A stretch of 64,000 nucleotides of DNA from Lentilactobacillus fungorum. GTDB lineage: Bacteria; Bacillota; Bacilli; Lactobacillales; Lactobacillaceae. The notes beneath the pieces were generated by a model that was not told the DNA's origin, did no database searches, and saw only the letters and a program-made list of their open reading frames with translations. Positions within the stretch are counted from its first letter, which is position 1. Every line of letters starts with the position of its first letter. A program made the translations under genes and the position numbers. Below are positions 17,202 to 26,185 of the stretch, piece after piece. The DNA is taken from positions 1 through 64,000 of the forward strand of contig NZ_BNJR01000015.1 of NCBI RefSeq assembly GCF_016860605.1. The letters run 5' to 3'.

Positions 17202-17948
17202 ATGAATGATAAAGGGATCGTAAACTTTCGGGATATCGGGGATGTCCCAGTTGCCAGTGGTCGACTTAAGCCCGGTTATTTTTATCGAAGCGGCGAATTG
17301 AGCAACTTAAATCCTCAGCAAATTTCGTTCTTAAAAAACGATTGTCATTTGGGATCGATATTTGATTTTAGAAGTGCTAACGAAGTTGAAAAGGCGCCAG
17401 ACACCGTTGTGCCAGGGACTCAATACTTTAAGGATGATATTCTAGCAGACCAAACAACTAATGGGGCCAGCTTGGCGGGAATGTTTGCTAATGGTGGTCA
17501 TATTCGGGATGCGATGCTGAAGACTTATGAAGAGATTGTGTTAAGCAATTCAGCTCAGACGGGATACCGCACCTTTTTTAACGAGATTATTCAAGCCAAA
17601 CAACCCACGTTATTCCATTGCTTTGCGGGCAAGGATCGAACTGGGTTTGCGGCAGCAATCATTCTCAAAATGTCCGGGGCGAGTGATGCGACGATTATGC
17701 AGGATTATTTGTTAACCAATAAGCTTCGTAAAGCGGCCAATGCAAAGCTGTTAGCCACGTTCAAGCCGCAAGTCAATGACAAGCAGCTGCACAATTTAAG
17801 TGTGGCGTTGGTTGTCGATAAAGCGTATTTGCTACACGCGTAAAAAACGATTCAAGAAACCTTTGGCAGCTTTGAGGGCTATTTAAAAAACGGCTTGGGG
17901 TTAGAATCAGGCTATGTTGAAGAATTTCGACATGTCTTTGTAAACTGA
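17202..17948 (+). pseudogene. Tyrosine phosphatase (Y_phosphatase3 type), interrupted by an in-frame stop
   Basis: The first 213 codons encode NFRDIGDVPVASGRLKPGYFYRSGEL and the active site LFHCFAGKDRTG (Cys nucleophile, Arg), typical of the IphP/Y_phosphatase3 family. A TAA at 17841-17843 ends this frame, yet the same frame continues for 34 more codons (KTIQETFGSFEGYLKNGLGL ... EEFRHVF) to TGA 17948. That segment is exactly the family's C-terminus (GSF..YL..GLGL). A nonsense mutation is the simplest reading, for example CAA to TAA. The catalytic part is retained, so a truncated protein could still be made. The IS607 element ends just upstream and may have replaced its promoter. Confidence 0.8.
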
Positions 17949-18055
17949 ACTATGGAAAATAATTGCACAGAGTTATCTGGATAATCTAGATATGACTAAA
18001 TTCGTGCTGGTTTAACGGGTAACTCCAAAATTGATTCAGGAAAAAGGTGACTTAA

Positions 18056-18820
18056 ATGGCCAATCAACCACTTGTTTTTGATTTTAATACGGCCCAAGGA
18101 AAGCCAGAAAATATTAAACATCCGGATGATTATTGCCCGTTTTGTGATGTTGATCATCTCACGAATGTTTTGGCGCAAGAAGATGATCGAATCTGGTTGG
18201 TCAACAAGTTTCGGACGCTAGAAGACACTATGCAGACAGTCTTGATTGAATCTAGTGATCATAACGGCGGGCCATCAACTTATTCGGTCGCAGAAAATCG
18301 AAAGGTATTTGAATTTGCGTTTCGCTGTTGGCATCAAATGATTGCTTCAAATCAATATGCAAGCGTGGTGATGTACAAGAACTTTGGCCCGCTATCGGGC
18401 GGCAGCTTGCGGCACCCCCATTTTCAAATTGTTGGCCTTAACCACTATGATGTTTACCAAAACGTTGGTGTTCGCAACTTTACTGGGGTCACTGTTTCAA
18501 CCAATGATGACCGGCAGATCACGTTATCAACTGATCCGATCATTGGATTTGTCGAAATTAACGTTGCCATTACCAACGAAAAGAAAATTGATGAGTTAGC
18601 AGACGCGGTTCAAGCAATTTTAAAATATTTATTGAAGGATTATATGCATGGCAGCATGACCTCCTATAATTTGTTTTTCTACAAAATTTACAGCCGCTTT
18701 TACTGTAAAATTGTTCCTCGATACGCAACCTCGCCTTATTACGTTGGCTACAAAATTGCTCAAGTACAAAACATGCCCCGACTAGAAGAAATTGCTGATG
18801 AAATTCGTCAACGGTTATAG
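18056..18820 (+). CDS. DUF4931 protein, galactose-1-phosphate uridylyltransferase/HIT-like fold
   Basis: A CPFC zinc-type knuckle near residue 27 and SGGSLRHPHFQIVGL (HxH, HIT-like active site) near residue 115 place it in the GalT-like HIT superfamily as DUF4931. WLVNKFRTLEDTMQTVLIE and the SYNLFFYKIYSRFYCKIVPR block are typical. A nucleotidyltransferase or hydrolase role is likely, but the substrate is unknown. At 254 aa it looks complete. SD GGAAAAAGGTGA precedes ATG. It is apparently monocistronic, with a strong hairpin downstream. Confidence 0.8.
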   Translation: MANQPLVFDFNTAQGKPENIKHPDDYCPFCDVDHLTNVLAQEDDRIWLVNKFRTLEDTMQTVLIESSDHNGGPSTYSVAENRKVFEFAFRCWHQMIASNQYASVVMYKNFGPLSGGSLRHPHFQIVGLNHYDVYQNVGVRNFTGVTVSTNDDRQITLSTDPIIGFVEINVAITNEKKIDELADAVQAILKYLLKDYMHGSMTSYNLFFYKIYSRFYCKIVPRYATSPYYVGYKIAQVQNMPRLEEIADEIRQRL

Positions 18821-18884
18821 TTTAACGGTCAAAAACAATCGAAAATAGGGATGAGCAGTGTTTCTTTGGACCCTACAATTTAAG

Positions 18885-18929
18885 CAAATAGCGCAACCAT
18901 CACCAGTCTTGGAATGGTTGCGCTATTTG
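18885..18929. terminator. Strong hairpin, probable terminator
   Basis: CAAATAGCGCAACCAT and ATGGTTGCGCTATTTG form a perfect 16-bp stem with a 13-base loop between two convergent genes. There is no long T-run, so efficiency is uncertain. Confidence 0.65.
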
Positions 18930-19072
18930 AATTGGAATTAATTGTTTGCGGATAGGTTAAGTGCTCATCGTAGTTATTGTTAACACTTTGGCCAACTGTT
19001 AGCATCATCTATAAGCTGTCTTGACAAACAAGCAACTTATTTGTTCCAGCCCTGTGATTCTAAAACCACTTT

Positions 19073-20107
19073 TTATACCGCGCTTACCAGTGGGATTGAT
19101 GGGTCATCATTGACAACGGTGACGTTGGTATCCTGCGCTAGCGCTTGTTTAATCATCCGATTGACTTCGGTATAGATCGTGGGGTCGTTTTGGTTGATTT
19201 CATCGCGAGAAGCAACGAATAGGTGGCGAATATCTTTAGAATTTAAGAGATTTTGAATGTTGGTGAAATCAGTGAATAATTTATCTCGGAATGTCTTATT
19301 AATCGCATCAGTCGTGTTAGCTCGATTATGTTTATCGACTTCAGCGTTCACCAATTTAGCAATTTCAGTGGCTGATAAATTTTGAACGGATTGATCAATT
19401 TCTACTGGCGCAATTTTTAGACTATTATTGAGTCGTTTAAATAAATTAATGTTTTGAGATAGGCCCATTAAAATGAATTGGTGGCCAGTTAAATCAGTAT
19501 CTTTGTTGATGACGTCGATAATGTAGCGGTAATAACGTTCCTGATCAATTTTCTTTTCTTGGCTGGTCTCATTATGACCGTGGTATTGAGTAGTGCCACC
19601 CTTACCGCTAAAGTTTAATTCCCCTCCACGAATTTCCGTTCCAAGGGCATCTTGGACGGTTGCCGGGTAGTCCTTGATGGTCAAAGGGGTTACCTGCCGA
19701 TTTTTAAGCTCATATAGTCGACTATTGTCACGATTGATTTCAATTAAGTCATAATCTGGATTGGGAGCTTCACTGAGTAATAACAGCCAGTCAATTGCGT
19801 CCTCAATGCGATAGTCAGGCTCATCAACGCTTGTGCGAATTAAGTGATAGACGTTTGCGCCAGTCTTATCGGTAATGACAGAAATCCCTTCGTATGGAAG
19901 CTGTTGGCGAGTTAAATCATCAACGTCGGTGATAAACGATTTAATCCCATTGCCAGCTTTCTTTTCAATTTCTCGAAGCATGCTTCTAACCCGAACCCGC
20001 TCACTTTGATCGAAAGCCAACTTTCGGAGATTCAAGTTCAAAGTAATCACCGGTGCCTGTAGATTGGGTAATTTTGCTAAATCGGAAACACTTATAATAG
20101 TTGCCAT
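19073..20107 (-). CDS. baeRF-family (bacterial archaeo-eukaryotic release-factor-like) protein
   Basis: 344-aa soluble protein. The N-terminal part (VITLNLNLRKL ... DRTQRVR-like LAFDQSERVRVRSMLREIE) and a central segment GKGGTTQYHGHNETSQEKK followed by RYYRYIIDVINKD resemble the eRF1-like domain 2/3 of baeRF proteins. These are proposed ribosome-associated hydrolases or rescue factors; the function in bacteria is unproven. I see no classic GGQ motif. It is monocistronic; the 225-bp gap upstream (20108-20332) must carry its promoter. The family call is moderately sure. Confidence 0.6.
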   Translation of the reverse strand: MATIISVSDLAKLPNLQAPVITLNLNLRKLAFDQSERVRVRSMLREIEKKAGNGIKSFITDVDDLTRQQLPYEGISVITDKTGANVYHLIRTSVDEPDYRIEDAIDWLLLLSEAPNPDYDLIEINRDNSRLYELKNRQVTPLTIKDYPATVQDALGTEIRGGELNFSGKGGTTQYHGHNETSQEKKIDQERYYRYIIDVINKDTDLTGHQFILMGLSQNINLFKRLNNSLKIAPVEIDQSVQNLSATEIAKLVNAEVDKHNRANTTDAINKTFRDKLFTDFTNIQNLLNSKDIRHLFVASRDEINQNDPTIYTEVNRMIKQALAQDTNVTVVNDDPSIPLVSAV

Positions 20108-20332
20108 AAATCGGACACTCCTTTATCTAGAATTGTTATAGATTGTGAAAACTATAACTACTATTTTAAGTGTATCAGATTCAGTGCGGGAAGTCGTGTT
20201 TATAGCTTGTGAAAATACTTACATCAATAGAGATGCACCTGCTGGCCAGCATAAAATGAAGCGGCCAATTTATCTATTAAAAAAGCGAATCGGTTTCTGC
20301 TTCGAATTTCTGGCTAAGCGATCCGACTTTCC

Positions 20333-20959
20333 TTAAAAAGGGTTTCTTTTTTTGATGATAATTTGGACGAGCTGGGCGGGAGTTAGCGAACGGCTTTGCT
20401 GAAAAATTTGGTAGGCATGGTTAGGGTCCAAGGGAGACTTCTGGTTAAGCCAAAATGTCACTAGGTCAAGGATTCCTTGGGAGACAATTTCTTTGGCAAA
20501 CGGAACTGGAAAATCTATCGTGGTTTCGCTAGTTGTTGCTTGGGATTGGACGAGTACAGATTCAATGAGGTGTTTCACTTTTATGACTAATTGAGTCGTA
20601 TGGCCGTTTAGGAGAAGCGAAGCTAACTTTCGTTGGCGATATAAATATTTGAATAGTTGAAAGAAGGCATTGTGCTCCTTATCGGTTTCATCGACAGCTG
20701 AATTCAGTTGGGGCTTTTGATAGCGTTTAAAAATTTCGTTGATGTTCTCGACAATTTCGTCCTCGTAGTGAGTGAGTAAGTCGTATTTATCAACATAGTG
20801 TAAATAAAACGTACCGCGACTGATTTTGGCTGCTTGACAAAGGGACTGGATGGTTAGTTTATCAAACCCAATTGTCTGGGTGAGTTGAATAAACGCTTTT
20901 TGAATCTTAATTTCGGTCGCGAGCATTTTAGTGTTTGCTTCCACAAGCTTCATCTCCAA
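20333..20959 (-). CDS. TetR-family regulator
   Basis: N-terminal TetR helix-turn-helix: IQKAFIQLTQTIGFDKLTIQSLCQAAKISRGTFYLHYVDK pattern (quoted in part: LCQAAKISRGTFYLHY). The C-terminal ligand domain resembles the TetR_C_8-like form common in Lactobacillaceae. It is divergent from the YhgE-like gene at 21201, so it probably represses that gene. Start: the frame opens at TTG 20959; ATG 20953 or ATG 20926 are alternatives and no SD is decisive. The 241-bp divergent gap has no clear palindromic operator that I could pick out. Confidence 0.88.
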   Translation of the reverse strand: MEMKLVEANTKMLATEIKIQKAFIQLTQTIGFDKLTIQSLCQAAKISRGTFYLHYVDKYDLLTHYEDEIVENINEIFKRYQKPQLNSAVDETDKEHNAFFQLFKYLYRQRKLASLLLNGHTTQLVIKVKHLIESVLVQSQATTSETTIDFPVPFAKEIVSQGILDLVTFWLNQKSPLDPNHAYQIFQQSRSLTPAQLVQIIIKKRNPF

Positions 20960-21200
20960 TTAACAATCTGTTTATTTCACCTCAATTAAACGCCTTTTTT
21001 TAGTTGGTTGCAATTAACAAAATCGGGTGAGTTGTTCACTAGGTTAAGCCGCGAATGGACTTAATTTATTAAACGGATAAGTCAACGACGACGATGCTTT
21101 CAACTGAACAGTTTTTGGCTAATTGCATATTGTCATTGACACATGAGTCGCCTACTATTTCAAATGAACATTGTGTTAATTTGAAAGGCGGTAATGAACG

Positions 21201-22727
21201 ATGATAGCAAGTGAATGGCAATATTTAAGTGAACGCAAAATGAGGCTGATTGTTTTAGTAGCAATCGCATTGATCCCGGCGATTTATTGTTTTATCTACT
21301 TATCGTCAATGTGGAATACATATGGGCGAATGGATAGGCTACCAGTTGCCATCGTGAATCATGATCGATCACGATCTTATCAGGGCGAACAGTTACACAT
21401 TGGTAAAGACTTAACTCACCAACTTATCAAATCAAAGTCGTTGGATTTTCACCAGACTTCTTCCAAAACAGCGTTCAGTCAATTACGTCAGGGGAAGTAT
21501 TATATGGTTCTGACAATTCCCAAGGACTTTTCCGGCAAAGCAACCACTCTTCTAGGCAAACGGCCGCAGCAAATGAAGCTGCGGGTTACTTTCAATTCTG
21601 GGCAAAACTTTATTGCTTCTAAAATGACAACCGGGGCGGCAGCTGCCATTAAATCAAAAGTTGCTGCGCAGATAACCACCCTTTACACGCAAATAATTTT
21701 AACAGCGTTGGCAAACACGCACACTGGCATGAAGGCTGCTGCGTCCGGAAGCAAAGCGATAGGTCAGGGAACTCAAAAGTTAGTGGCTGGGCAAAGTGCG
21801 CTGGTAGCGGGCACCCAAAAAATTCATTTTGGGATTGGCCAATCGATGGCCGAAAATCAGCGATTGAAAGACAACTTGTCTAGGGAACAAGCAGGGATTG
21901 GGCAGCTTGTTAAGGGAACAACCGCTGTTAAAACTGGCCTTGATCGGCTATCCGCGCGTAATCAACTTTTGGCCAGCAAGCTGAGTCAAAGTGTCAATCG
22001 GCTAGCTCGAATTCATACGAAAAGCGCCAACGCCAGCGTTTTAGCCAATCCAGTGCGTGAAGTCACCACAGATATTGCGAAAGTTCCGAATAATGGCACG
22101 GGAATGGCACCGTTTGCTATTGCAATCGGGTTATACGTTGGGGCAATTGCGTTGGGCACGATGTACGATGGCTTTTTGCCCCGGCGACGGCCAAAACGCG
22201 CTATTAGTTGGTGGGCCAGCAAATCATCAGTCATTGGGGCCGTTAGTTTACTACAAACGATGCTATTAGTTTATTCGTTGACTGATGGTAACCATTTAAA
22301 AATTGAACGGCCAATCATGTTTTTCACTACATTGCTCTTAGGCTCAGGGTTATTTTTATCACTTATCTTTTGCCTTAGACTATTACTAGGTGGCTTTGGC
22401 ACTTGGTTGGTTTCAATTATCTTGGTTTTACAATTAGCCGCGTCTGGGGGCTTATACCCAACTTATTTAACTAATTCATTTGCAAGTTCGTTAAATAAAT
22501 GGTTGCCAATGACTTATTTGATCAATGCATTGCGGAGCCTAATTTCGACTCATCAAGAGATAACCGGTGATCTGGTCGTCATTTTAGCCTTAATTGTGGG
22601 CTTGAACGTTTTGATGATCTTGCGGTTTCAGATTGGCTTGCATCAAAGCGTGATTGGGATTGGAACTGATTTGCAGTCAGTGGCAAGCCCAAAAGATAAT
22701 CGTCCCTTGGCGTCGGAAAGACGTTAG
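21201..22727 (+). CDS. YhgE/Pip-family membrane protein (ABC-2 permease-like)
   Basis: MIASEWQYLSERKMRLIVLVAI opens the YhgE/Pip N-terminal domain with the first membrane helix (about residues 16-34), followed by a large extracytoplasmic segment (LPVAIVNHDRSRSYQGEQ ... YYMVLTIPKDFSGKATTLL) as in ABC-2 permeases. Five or more helices lie in residues 305-480. At 508 aa it is shorter than phage infection protein Pip/YhgE (about 800-900 aa), lacking most of the long coiled coil. Role: probably export or membrane-stress related; unproven. It is divergent from its likely TetR repressor. Confidence 0.85.
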   Translation: MIASEWQYLSERKMRLIVLVAIALIPAIYCFIYLSSMWNTYGRMDRLPVAIVNHDRSRSYQGEQLHIGKDLTHQLIKSKSLDFHQTSSKTAFSQLRQGKYYMVLTIPKDFSGKATTLLGKRPQQMKLRVTFNSGQNFIASKMTTGAAAAIKSKVAAQITTLYTQIILTALANTHTGMKAAASGSKAIGQGTQKLVAGQSALVAGTQKIHFGIGQSMAENQRLKDNLSREQAGIGQLVKGTTAVKTGLDRLSARNQLLASKLSQSVNRLARIHTKSANASVLANPVREVTTDIAKVPNNGTGMAPFAIAIGLYVGAIALGTMYDGFLPRRRPKRAISWWASKSSVIGAVSLLQTMLLVYSLTDGNHLKIERPIMFFTTLLLGSGLFLSLIFCLRLLLGGFGTWLVSIILVLQLAASGGLYPTYLTNSFASSLNKWLPMTYLINALRSLISTHQEITGDLVVILALIVGLNVLMILRFQIGLHQSVIGIGTDLQSVASPKDNRPLASERR

Positions 22728-22747
22728 GGTTTAATTATTATTAATGA

Positions 22748-22832
22748 AAGAAGATCCAGTCATGACAACCTTCCACTGAGGCTAACACCGCCGTGTTAAC
22801 CTCGCTGAAGTTGCCAGTGACCGGATCTTCTT
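22748..22832. terminator. Long bidirectional terminator hairpin
   Basis: AAGAAGATCC at 22748-22757 and GGATCTTCTT at 22823-22832 bracket a second stem, GAGGCTAACAC/GTGTTAACCTC, with an internal bulge. It lies between the convergent yhgE-like gene (+) and yjdF (-), and both ends are A/T-rich. Confidence 0.75.
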
Positions 22833-22856
22833 GATATCTATCTAAATAACCAATTT

Positions 22857-23288
22857 TTAATGACCTTTATGTTTCTCAATTCGCTTAATTTGCTTTGCTA
22901 AATAACGCTGTTGATTAACTACTGTTCGTTCTTGTGTATGGTGATGCTTTCGGGACCGCTTTGATTGTTCAAACTGAGCCTTTAGCGCAGATTGGGCTTT
23001 CGTGCCAATTCCTTGATGCAAGACCGCTTTGCGAGCTAATCGTTGGCGGCGCTTGGGGTTAATGTGTCGACTAACAGCCAGTTGGGATCCCAAATCACTA
23101 GTTGCTGCGTAAAAGTGGATAGTTGGCCGCTTTTCATTAATGAGTTTTAAAATAAGCGGCGTTTTGGATTGAGTCGTGCCCAAAACAACTTGAGCGACTT
23201 CATAATGGGCATTGAATTCCCGTTCAAAAATAGCCTTATAAAAGGGTGGGTCAAAGATAATTGATAATTGACTTATAATTTGGTTCAT
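22857..23288 (-). CDS. yjdF: YjdF family protein (DUF2992)
   Basis: 143 aa. The segment SIIFDPPFYKAIFERE matches the YjdF N-terminus, and INPKRRQRLARKAV ... GIGTKAQSALKAQFEQ matches the family core; the basic C-terminus KHKGH is also typical. The function is unknown; in other Firmicutes yjdF is often under a riboswitch that senses azaaromatic compounds. The start at ATG 23288 is set by a perfect SD AGGAGGA 8 bp upstream; the frame is open to 23366 but without an SD. The leader carries a complementary anti-SD sequence (next entry). Confidence 0.88.
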   Translation of the reverse strand: MNQIISQLSIIFDPPFYKAIFEREFNAHYEVAQVVLGTTQSKTPLILKLINEKRPTIHFYAATSDLGSQLAVSRHINPKRRQRLARKAVLHQGIGTKAQSALKAQFEQSKRSRKHHHTQERTVVNQQRYLAKQIKRIEKHKGH

Positions 23289-23410
23289 TTGATAGATCCT
23301 CCTAAAGTTAATACGAAAAGCTGGACGACCTAGGAGGAAGGATACTGATCGTATGATGAAAGCCATACGATATTCGAACTACCAACCAAATCTGTGTTTT
23401 TGCTTTTCAA
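23289..23410 (-). promoter_or_regulatory. yjdF: Structured yjdF leader with anti-SD, candidate yjdF riboswitch
   Basis: On the minus strand the leader contains a hairpin ATCGTATGGC ... CATACGAT, then TCCTCCT (plus-strand 23332-23338), a perfect 7-base complement of the SD AGGAGGA (plus-strand 23297-23303). Sequestering the SD would block translation. Position upstream of yjdF fits the known yjdF motif RNA, but I could not check its consensus. Confidence 0.55.
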
Positions 23411-23557
23411 AGTTTAATGTAGCAGATAATTGCAATATCAAGCAACCAACTATTTTAAGCGCCACATTCAGATACTAAAAATCTCACATTATATAATTTA
23501 AAGCAGTGAACTATCAAATATAAAATTTTTAAATTTGAATTTTAAAAATCACTTTCG

Positions 23558-23586
23558 TTGACTCGGGTAGATACATTGTATATATT
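23558..23586 (+). promoter_or_regulatory. Promoter of mazEF
   Basis: TTGACT (23558-23563), 17-bp spacer, TATATT (23581-23586), 33 bp before the mazE start. Sigma-A type. Confidence 0.75.
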
Positions 23587-23619
23587 TTACTCATAAAGAA
23601 TAAAGGAAGTGTTCTACTT

Positions 23620-23892
23620 ATGGCTCAAGCTTTGAATGAAGATGGCAAAACGAAATTATCCAAGTGGGGCAATTCACATGCCACCAGAATACCTCAAAAC
23701 CTCATTGAACAATTGGGCTGGAAAGATAACGAGAATTTGTCCATTAATATCGAAAATAATTCATTGGTTCTAAAACCGGTATCTAACCGACCTGCTAATA
23801 TCCATGAATTATTTGCTAGCTGGAAAGATGATGGCAAACGTGACATCGAAATGGACTGGGGAGAAAATAAAGGTAATGAGTTGAAATGGTGA
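23620..23892 (+). CDS. mazE: MazE-type antitoxin (AbrB/SpoVT fold)
   Basis: 90 aa. The swapped-hairpin DNA-binding motif is in TKLSKWGNSHATRIPQNLIE, with the family's WGNS.A.RIP signature. The acidic C-terminal tail (DDGKRDIEMDWGENKG) would wrap the toxin. SD AAGGAAG lies 12 bp before ATG. It overlaps mazF by 7 bp, which couples synthesis. It probably autorepresses the promoter at 23558. Confidence 0.92.
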   Translation: MAQALNEDGKTKLSKWGNSHATRIPQNLIEQLGWKDNENLSINIENNSLVLKPVSNRPANIHELFASWKDDGKRDIEMDWGENKGNELKW

Positions 23893-24224
23893 GACAGGGC
23901 GACATTTTTATGGTTAACTTTAATCCCAGCAAAGGACATGAACAAATGTCACAACGTCCCGCAATTGCATTAAGTAATGATTTAGTTGCTGAAACCAGCA
24001 ATATGACAATTGTTGCGCCAATTAGTAGTACGTCAAGGCATTATCCAGCGTATCATCGGCTACAATCTACAACGAAGATCCATGGGCAAGTTCTCTTAGA
24101 CCAAACAATTGCATTAGATTTACCTGCCCGTGGCGTTAACGATGATAGCATTGTTGAACACCTTTCTAGACAAGAACTTAGAGATATTATTTATCAGTAC
24201 ACGTTATTATTTGATATTGATTAA
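23886..24224 (+). CDS. mazF: MazF/PemK-type endoribonuclease toxin
   Basis: 112 aa, full-length MazF: VRQGDIFMVNFNPSKGHEQMSQRPAIALSND carries the conserved RQGDI start and the Q-RPA motif (in part: HEQMSQRPAIALSND); IVAPISSTSR has the catalytic-loop T/S-R; GQVLLDQTIALDLPAR is the dimer/active region. Expected to cleave mRNA at short sequence motifs when MazE is lost. It is followed by a small AAAATC/GATTTT hairpin. It lies outside the tmRNA island, so it is chromosomal here. Confidence 0.93.
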   Translation: MVRQGDIFMVNFNPSKGHEQMSQRPAIALSNDLVAETSNMTIVAPISSTSRHYPAYHRLQSTTKIHGQVLLDQTIALDLPARGVNDDSIVEHLSRQELRDIIYQYTLLFDID

Positions 24225-24424
24225 TAAAATCACGATTTTATGCAAAACAAAAATGAATTAGTATACTAACACCGTACAAACGGTTCCCAACGCTCAAAGT
24301 GTCAAAGATTTGGGGATAACTTTCATATTTCATTTGGTGAGTTTGAAAGGCTGGTTTGCTATCGTAACAACACAAAGAGATTAATCGGTGCGGACACCAG
24401 TTTCACATATCGCAAAAACGCTTC

Positions 24425-24473
24425 AAAAAGGTGATTGATACCTTCAAAATAATGGGGGCATCAATCACCTTTT
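24425..24473. terminator. Bidirectional terminator hairpin
   Basis: AAAAAGGTGATTGAT (24425-) pairs with ATCAATCACCTTTT (to 24473) around a 20-base loop, between mazF (+) and the small minus-strand gene. 24240-24424 shows no gene. Confidence 0.75.
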
Positions 24474-24489
24474 AGAACTGAGTTTCAAC

Positions 24490-24714
24490 TTAATTATTTT
24501 GATGATCCGCCAGCAATAATTTCAGCACCTCATAAACGAGTGAGTTTGCGTATTCCATTGAGGCTTTATCACCATTGCGAACTAGCTGGGCAAGCTGATC
24601 GGTTGAATCACTGCCAGTTGCATCGTAACGACCGCTTTTGACCCGTTCGTTGTGACGTAAGGTTGCTTCCTTGATTGCTGATCGGATAAGTGCCTGTAAC
24701 TTTTCATCGTCCAT
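24490..24714 (-). CDS. Small hypothetical protein
   Basis: 74 aa, soluble, mostly helical (MDDEKLQALIRSAIKEATLR ... STDQLAQLVRNGDKASMEYANSLVYEVLKLLL). I do not recognise the family. The start at ATG 24714 is supported by the SD AAAGGTGG 8 bp upstream; the frame is open for 47 more codons upstream, but that part lacks an SD and reads unlike protein. It is monocistronic. Confidence 0.65.
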   Translation of the reverse strand: MDDEKLQALIRSAIKEATLRHNERVKSGRYDATGSDSTDQLAQLVRNGDKASMEYANSLVYEVLKLLLADHQNN

Positions 24715-24961
24715 ATAAATGGCCACCTTTCCACTGACAGTATACCAGATTGGTTGGGCCTGAAGGGTAAATGATTGCCTGAATCCGCCGACGGCATTAG
24801 AATGTCTTTGTTTAAATAATTTAGACGGTGGTGTTGGGCAAAAGCTTAAACCCAAGTTGCTTGAGCAAAAACTCTAAAACTGAAGCTTCTGACTCAAACA
24901 GACTAAAGTGCTAAGCTTTAAACTGCTCTGCACCGTTTACTATTAAAAGGGGGATGTTTTC

Positions 24962-25360
24962 ATGGTAAAGTTGAATCAAGCAATGAAAGACATGATTGCA
25001 GGAGAATTATCCTATATCTCAACGGTTGATGCAAATGGCAACCCAGACGTTGGGCCAAAGATCTCAATGCGGGTATTGGACGATGAACACCTTATCTACA
25101 ATGAAATGACAGGTGGCCAAACTCAAGCTAATATTAATGATAATGGCAAGGCAATTGTTGCCGTAGCGAATGCCAAAGCTTTAAAGGGCTTCCGATTTGG
25201 TGGGACAGCCAAGCTATACACAGACGGTCCTTACTATGAGCAAGCAGCCAAATGGGCTGAGGGTAAATTTCCAGTGCCAAAAGGGGCTGGTGTCATCACG
25301 ATTGAAAAAATTTGGACTTTAGATCCGGGACCAAAAGCCGGCAAACTATTTGAAGAATAG
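24962..25360 (+). CDS. Pyridoxamine 5'-phosphate oxidase-like flavin-binding protein
   Basis: 132 aa. LSYISTVDANGNPDVGPKISMRVLDD is the strand pair that opens the split-barrel FMN-binding fold (quoted in part: STVDANGNPDVGPK), and NEMTGGQTQANINDNGKAIV plus GFRFGGTAKLYTDG complete it. A flavin or haem-type cofactor is likely; the reaction is unknown. SD AAGGGGGATG lies 8 bp before ATG. The gap upstream (24715-24961) holds a possible degenerate hairpin repeat and the promoter. Confidence 0.8.
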   Translation: MVKLNQAMKDMIAGELSYISTVDANGNPDVGPKISMRVLDDEHLIYNEMTGGQTQANINDNGKAIVAVANAKALKGFRFGGTAKLYTDGPYYEQAAKWAEGKFPVPKGAGVITIEKIWTLDPGPKAGKLFEE

Positions 25361-25410
25361 TGGCCAACTGAAAATAAAAATTGTGACGTTGACTTCATAC
25401 ATCATGAATG

Positions 25411-25437
25411 CGGCCTGATGACTCAGACCGTTTTTTT
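25411..25437 (+). terminator. Rho-independent terminator
   Basis: CGGCCTGA/TCAGACCG stem with the loop TGAC, followed by seven T residues; ends the flavin-protein gene. Confidence 0.75.
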
Positions 25438-25571
25438 GTGCCCAATTTCTTACGTTTCTAATAAGCATGATGAGTCCAGTAAAGATTTAAGCTTCGTTTA
25501 ATCACCCGCCAATACAATGATAATAACAAAGTTGTTAAGGACTGGTTAATGGTAGGAAAGGCAGGTGATTA

Positions 25572-26105
25572 ATGTTGGTTCGATGGCTCCCGTTTTTTCT
25601 GAATGTTACGGCACTCTTGATCGGCATCAAAATGAAGTCACGACAATTGTCAAAGTTGTCGGCTTGGCAACTTTTCACAATTTGTTCAGCCGTGGTTTAC
25701 GTCATGGCGATTGGGTATCTAACTTTAGCGCCAACGTCGTATGCTTTCGTTAAAAATCAGCAAGTTACCGTAATGATGGTTGGCTCGGCACCTGTCAATC
25801 TCATTCCGTTTTGGAGTACGACCGCCGACTTTTATCAAAATATGATTATGATGGTGCCGTTGGGCGGATATTTGGCCCTACTAGTTCCAACGTTCAAGCT
25901 TAAAGATGTGGTGCTTACTGGTATCCTGGTGAGTATCGGAATTGAAACCCTTCAATTTGTGTTGGATCTTACAATTAATTTGTCACGATGGGTAGATGTA
26001 AATGATGTGTTGACAAATGCTCCCGGGGTTGTAATTGGCTGGCTGCTAATCGTGCTTATCAAGCACACACCATTACGGAAAGTGATTAAAAAATGGATGC
26101 TTTAG
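25572..26105 (+). CDS. VanZ-like membrane protein
   Basis: 177 aa with four to five membrane segments. VYVMAIGYLTLAPTSYAF, PVNLIPFWSTTADFYQNMIMMVPLGGYLALL and GIETLQFVLDLTINLSRWVDVNDVLTNAPGVVIGWL follow the VanZ pattern (N..PF, Y.N..mfvPlG, E..Q......R..D..D...N..G...G). VanZ proteins give low-level teicoplanin resistance in some hosts; the natural role is unclear. SD AGGTGATTA precedes ATG. Monocistronic. Confidence 0.85.
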   Translation: MLVRWLPFFLNVTALLIGIKMKSRQLSKLSAWQLFTICSAVVYVMAIGYLTLAPTSYAFVKNQQVTVMMVGSAPVNLIPFWSTTADFYQNMIMMVPLGGYLALLVPTFKLKDVVLTGILVSIGIETLQFVLDLTINLSRWVDVNDVLTNAPGVVIGWLLIVLIKHTPLRKVIKKWML

Positions 26106-26185
26106 CGGGTTTAAAGGCCGCAGCATGCAACGAAAAAGACTTTTGTTGTAAGCTTGGATTGCTATTCTACTGACAAATGAGTCAG

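Noticed and set aside
20145-20336. 63-codon open frame on +
   Set aside because: No SD and no domain; it overlaps the promoter region of the baeRF-like gene and runs into the TetR gene end.
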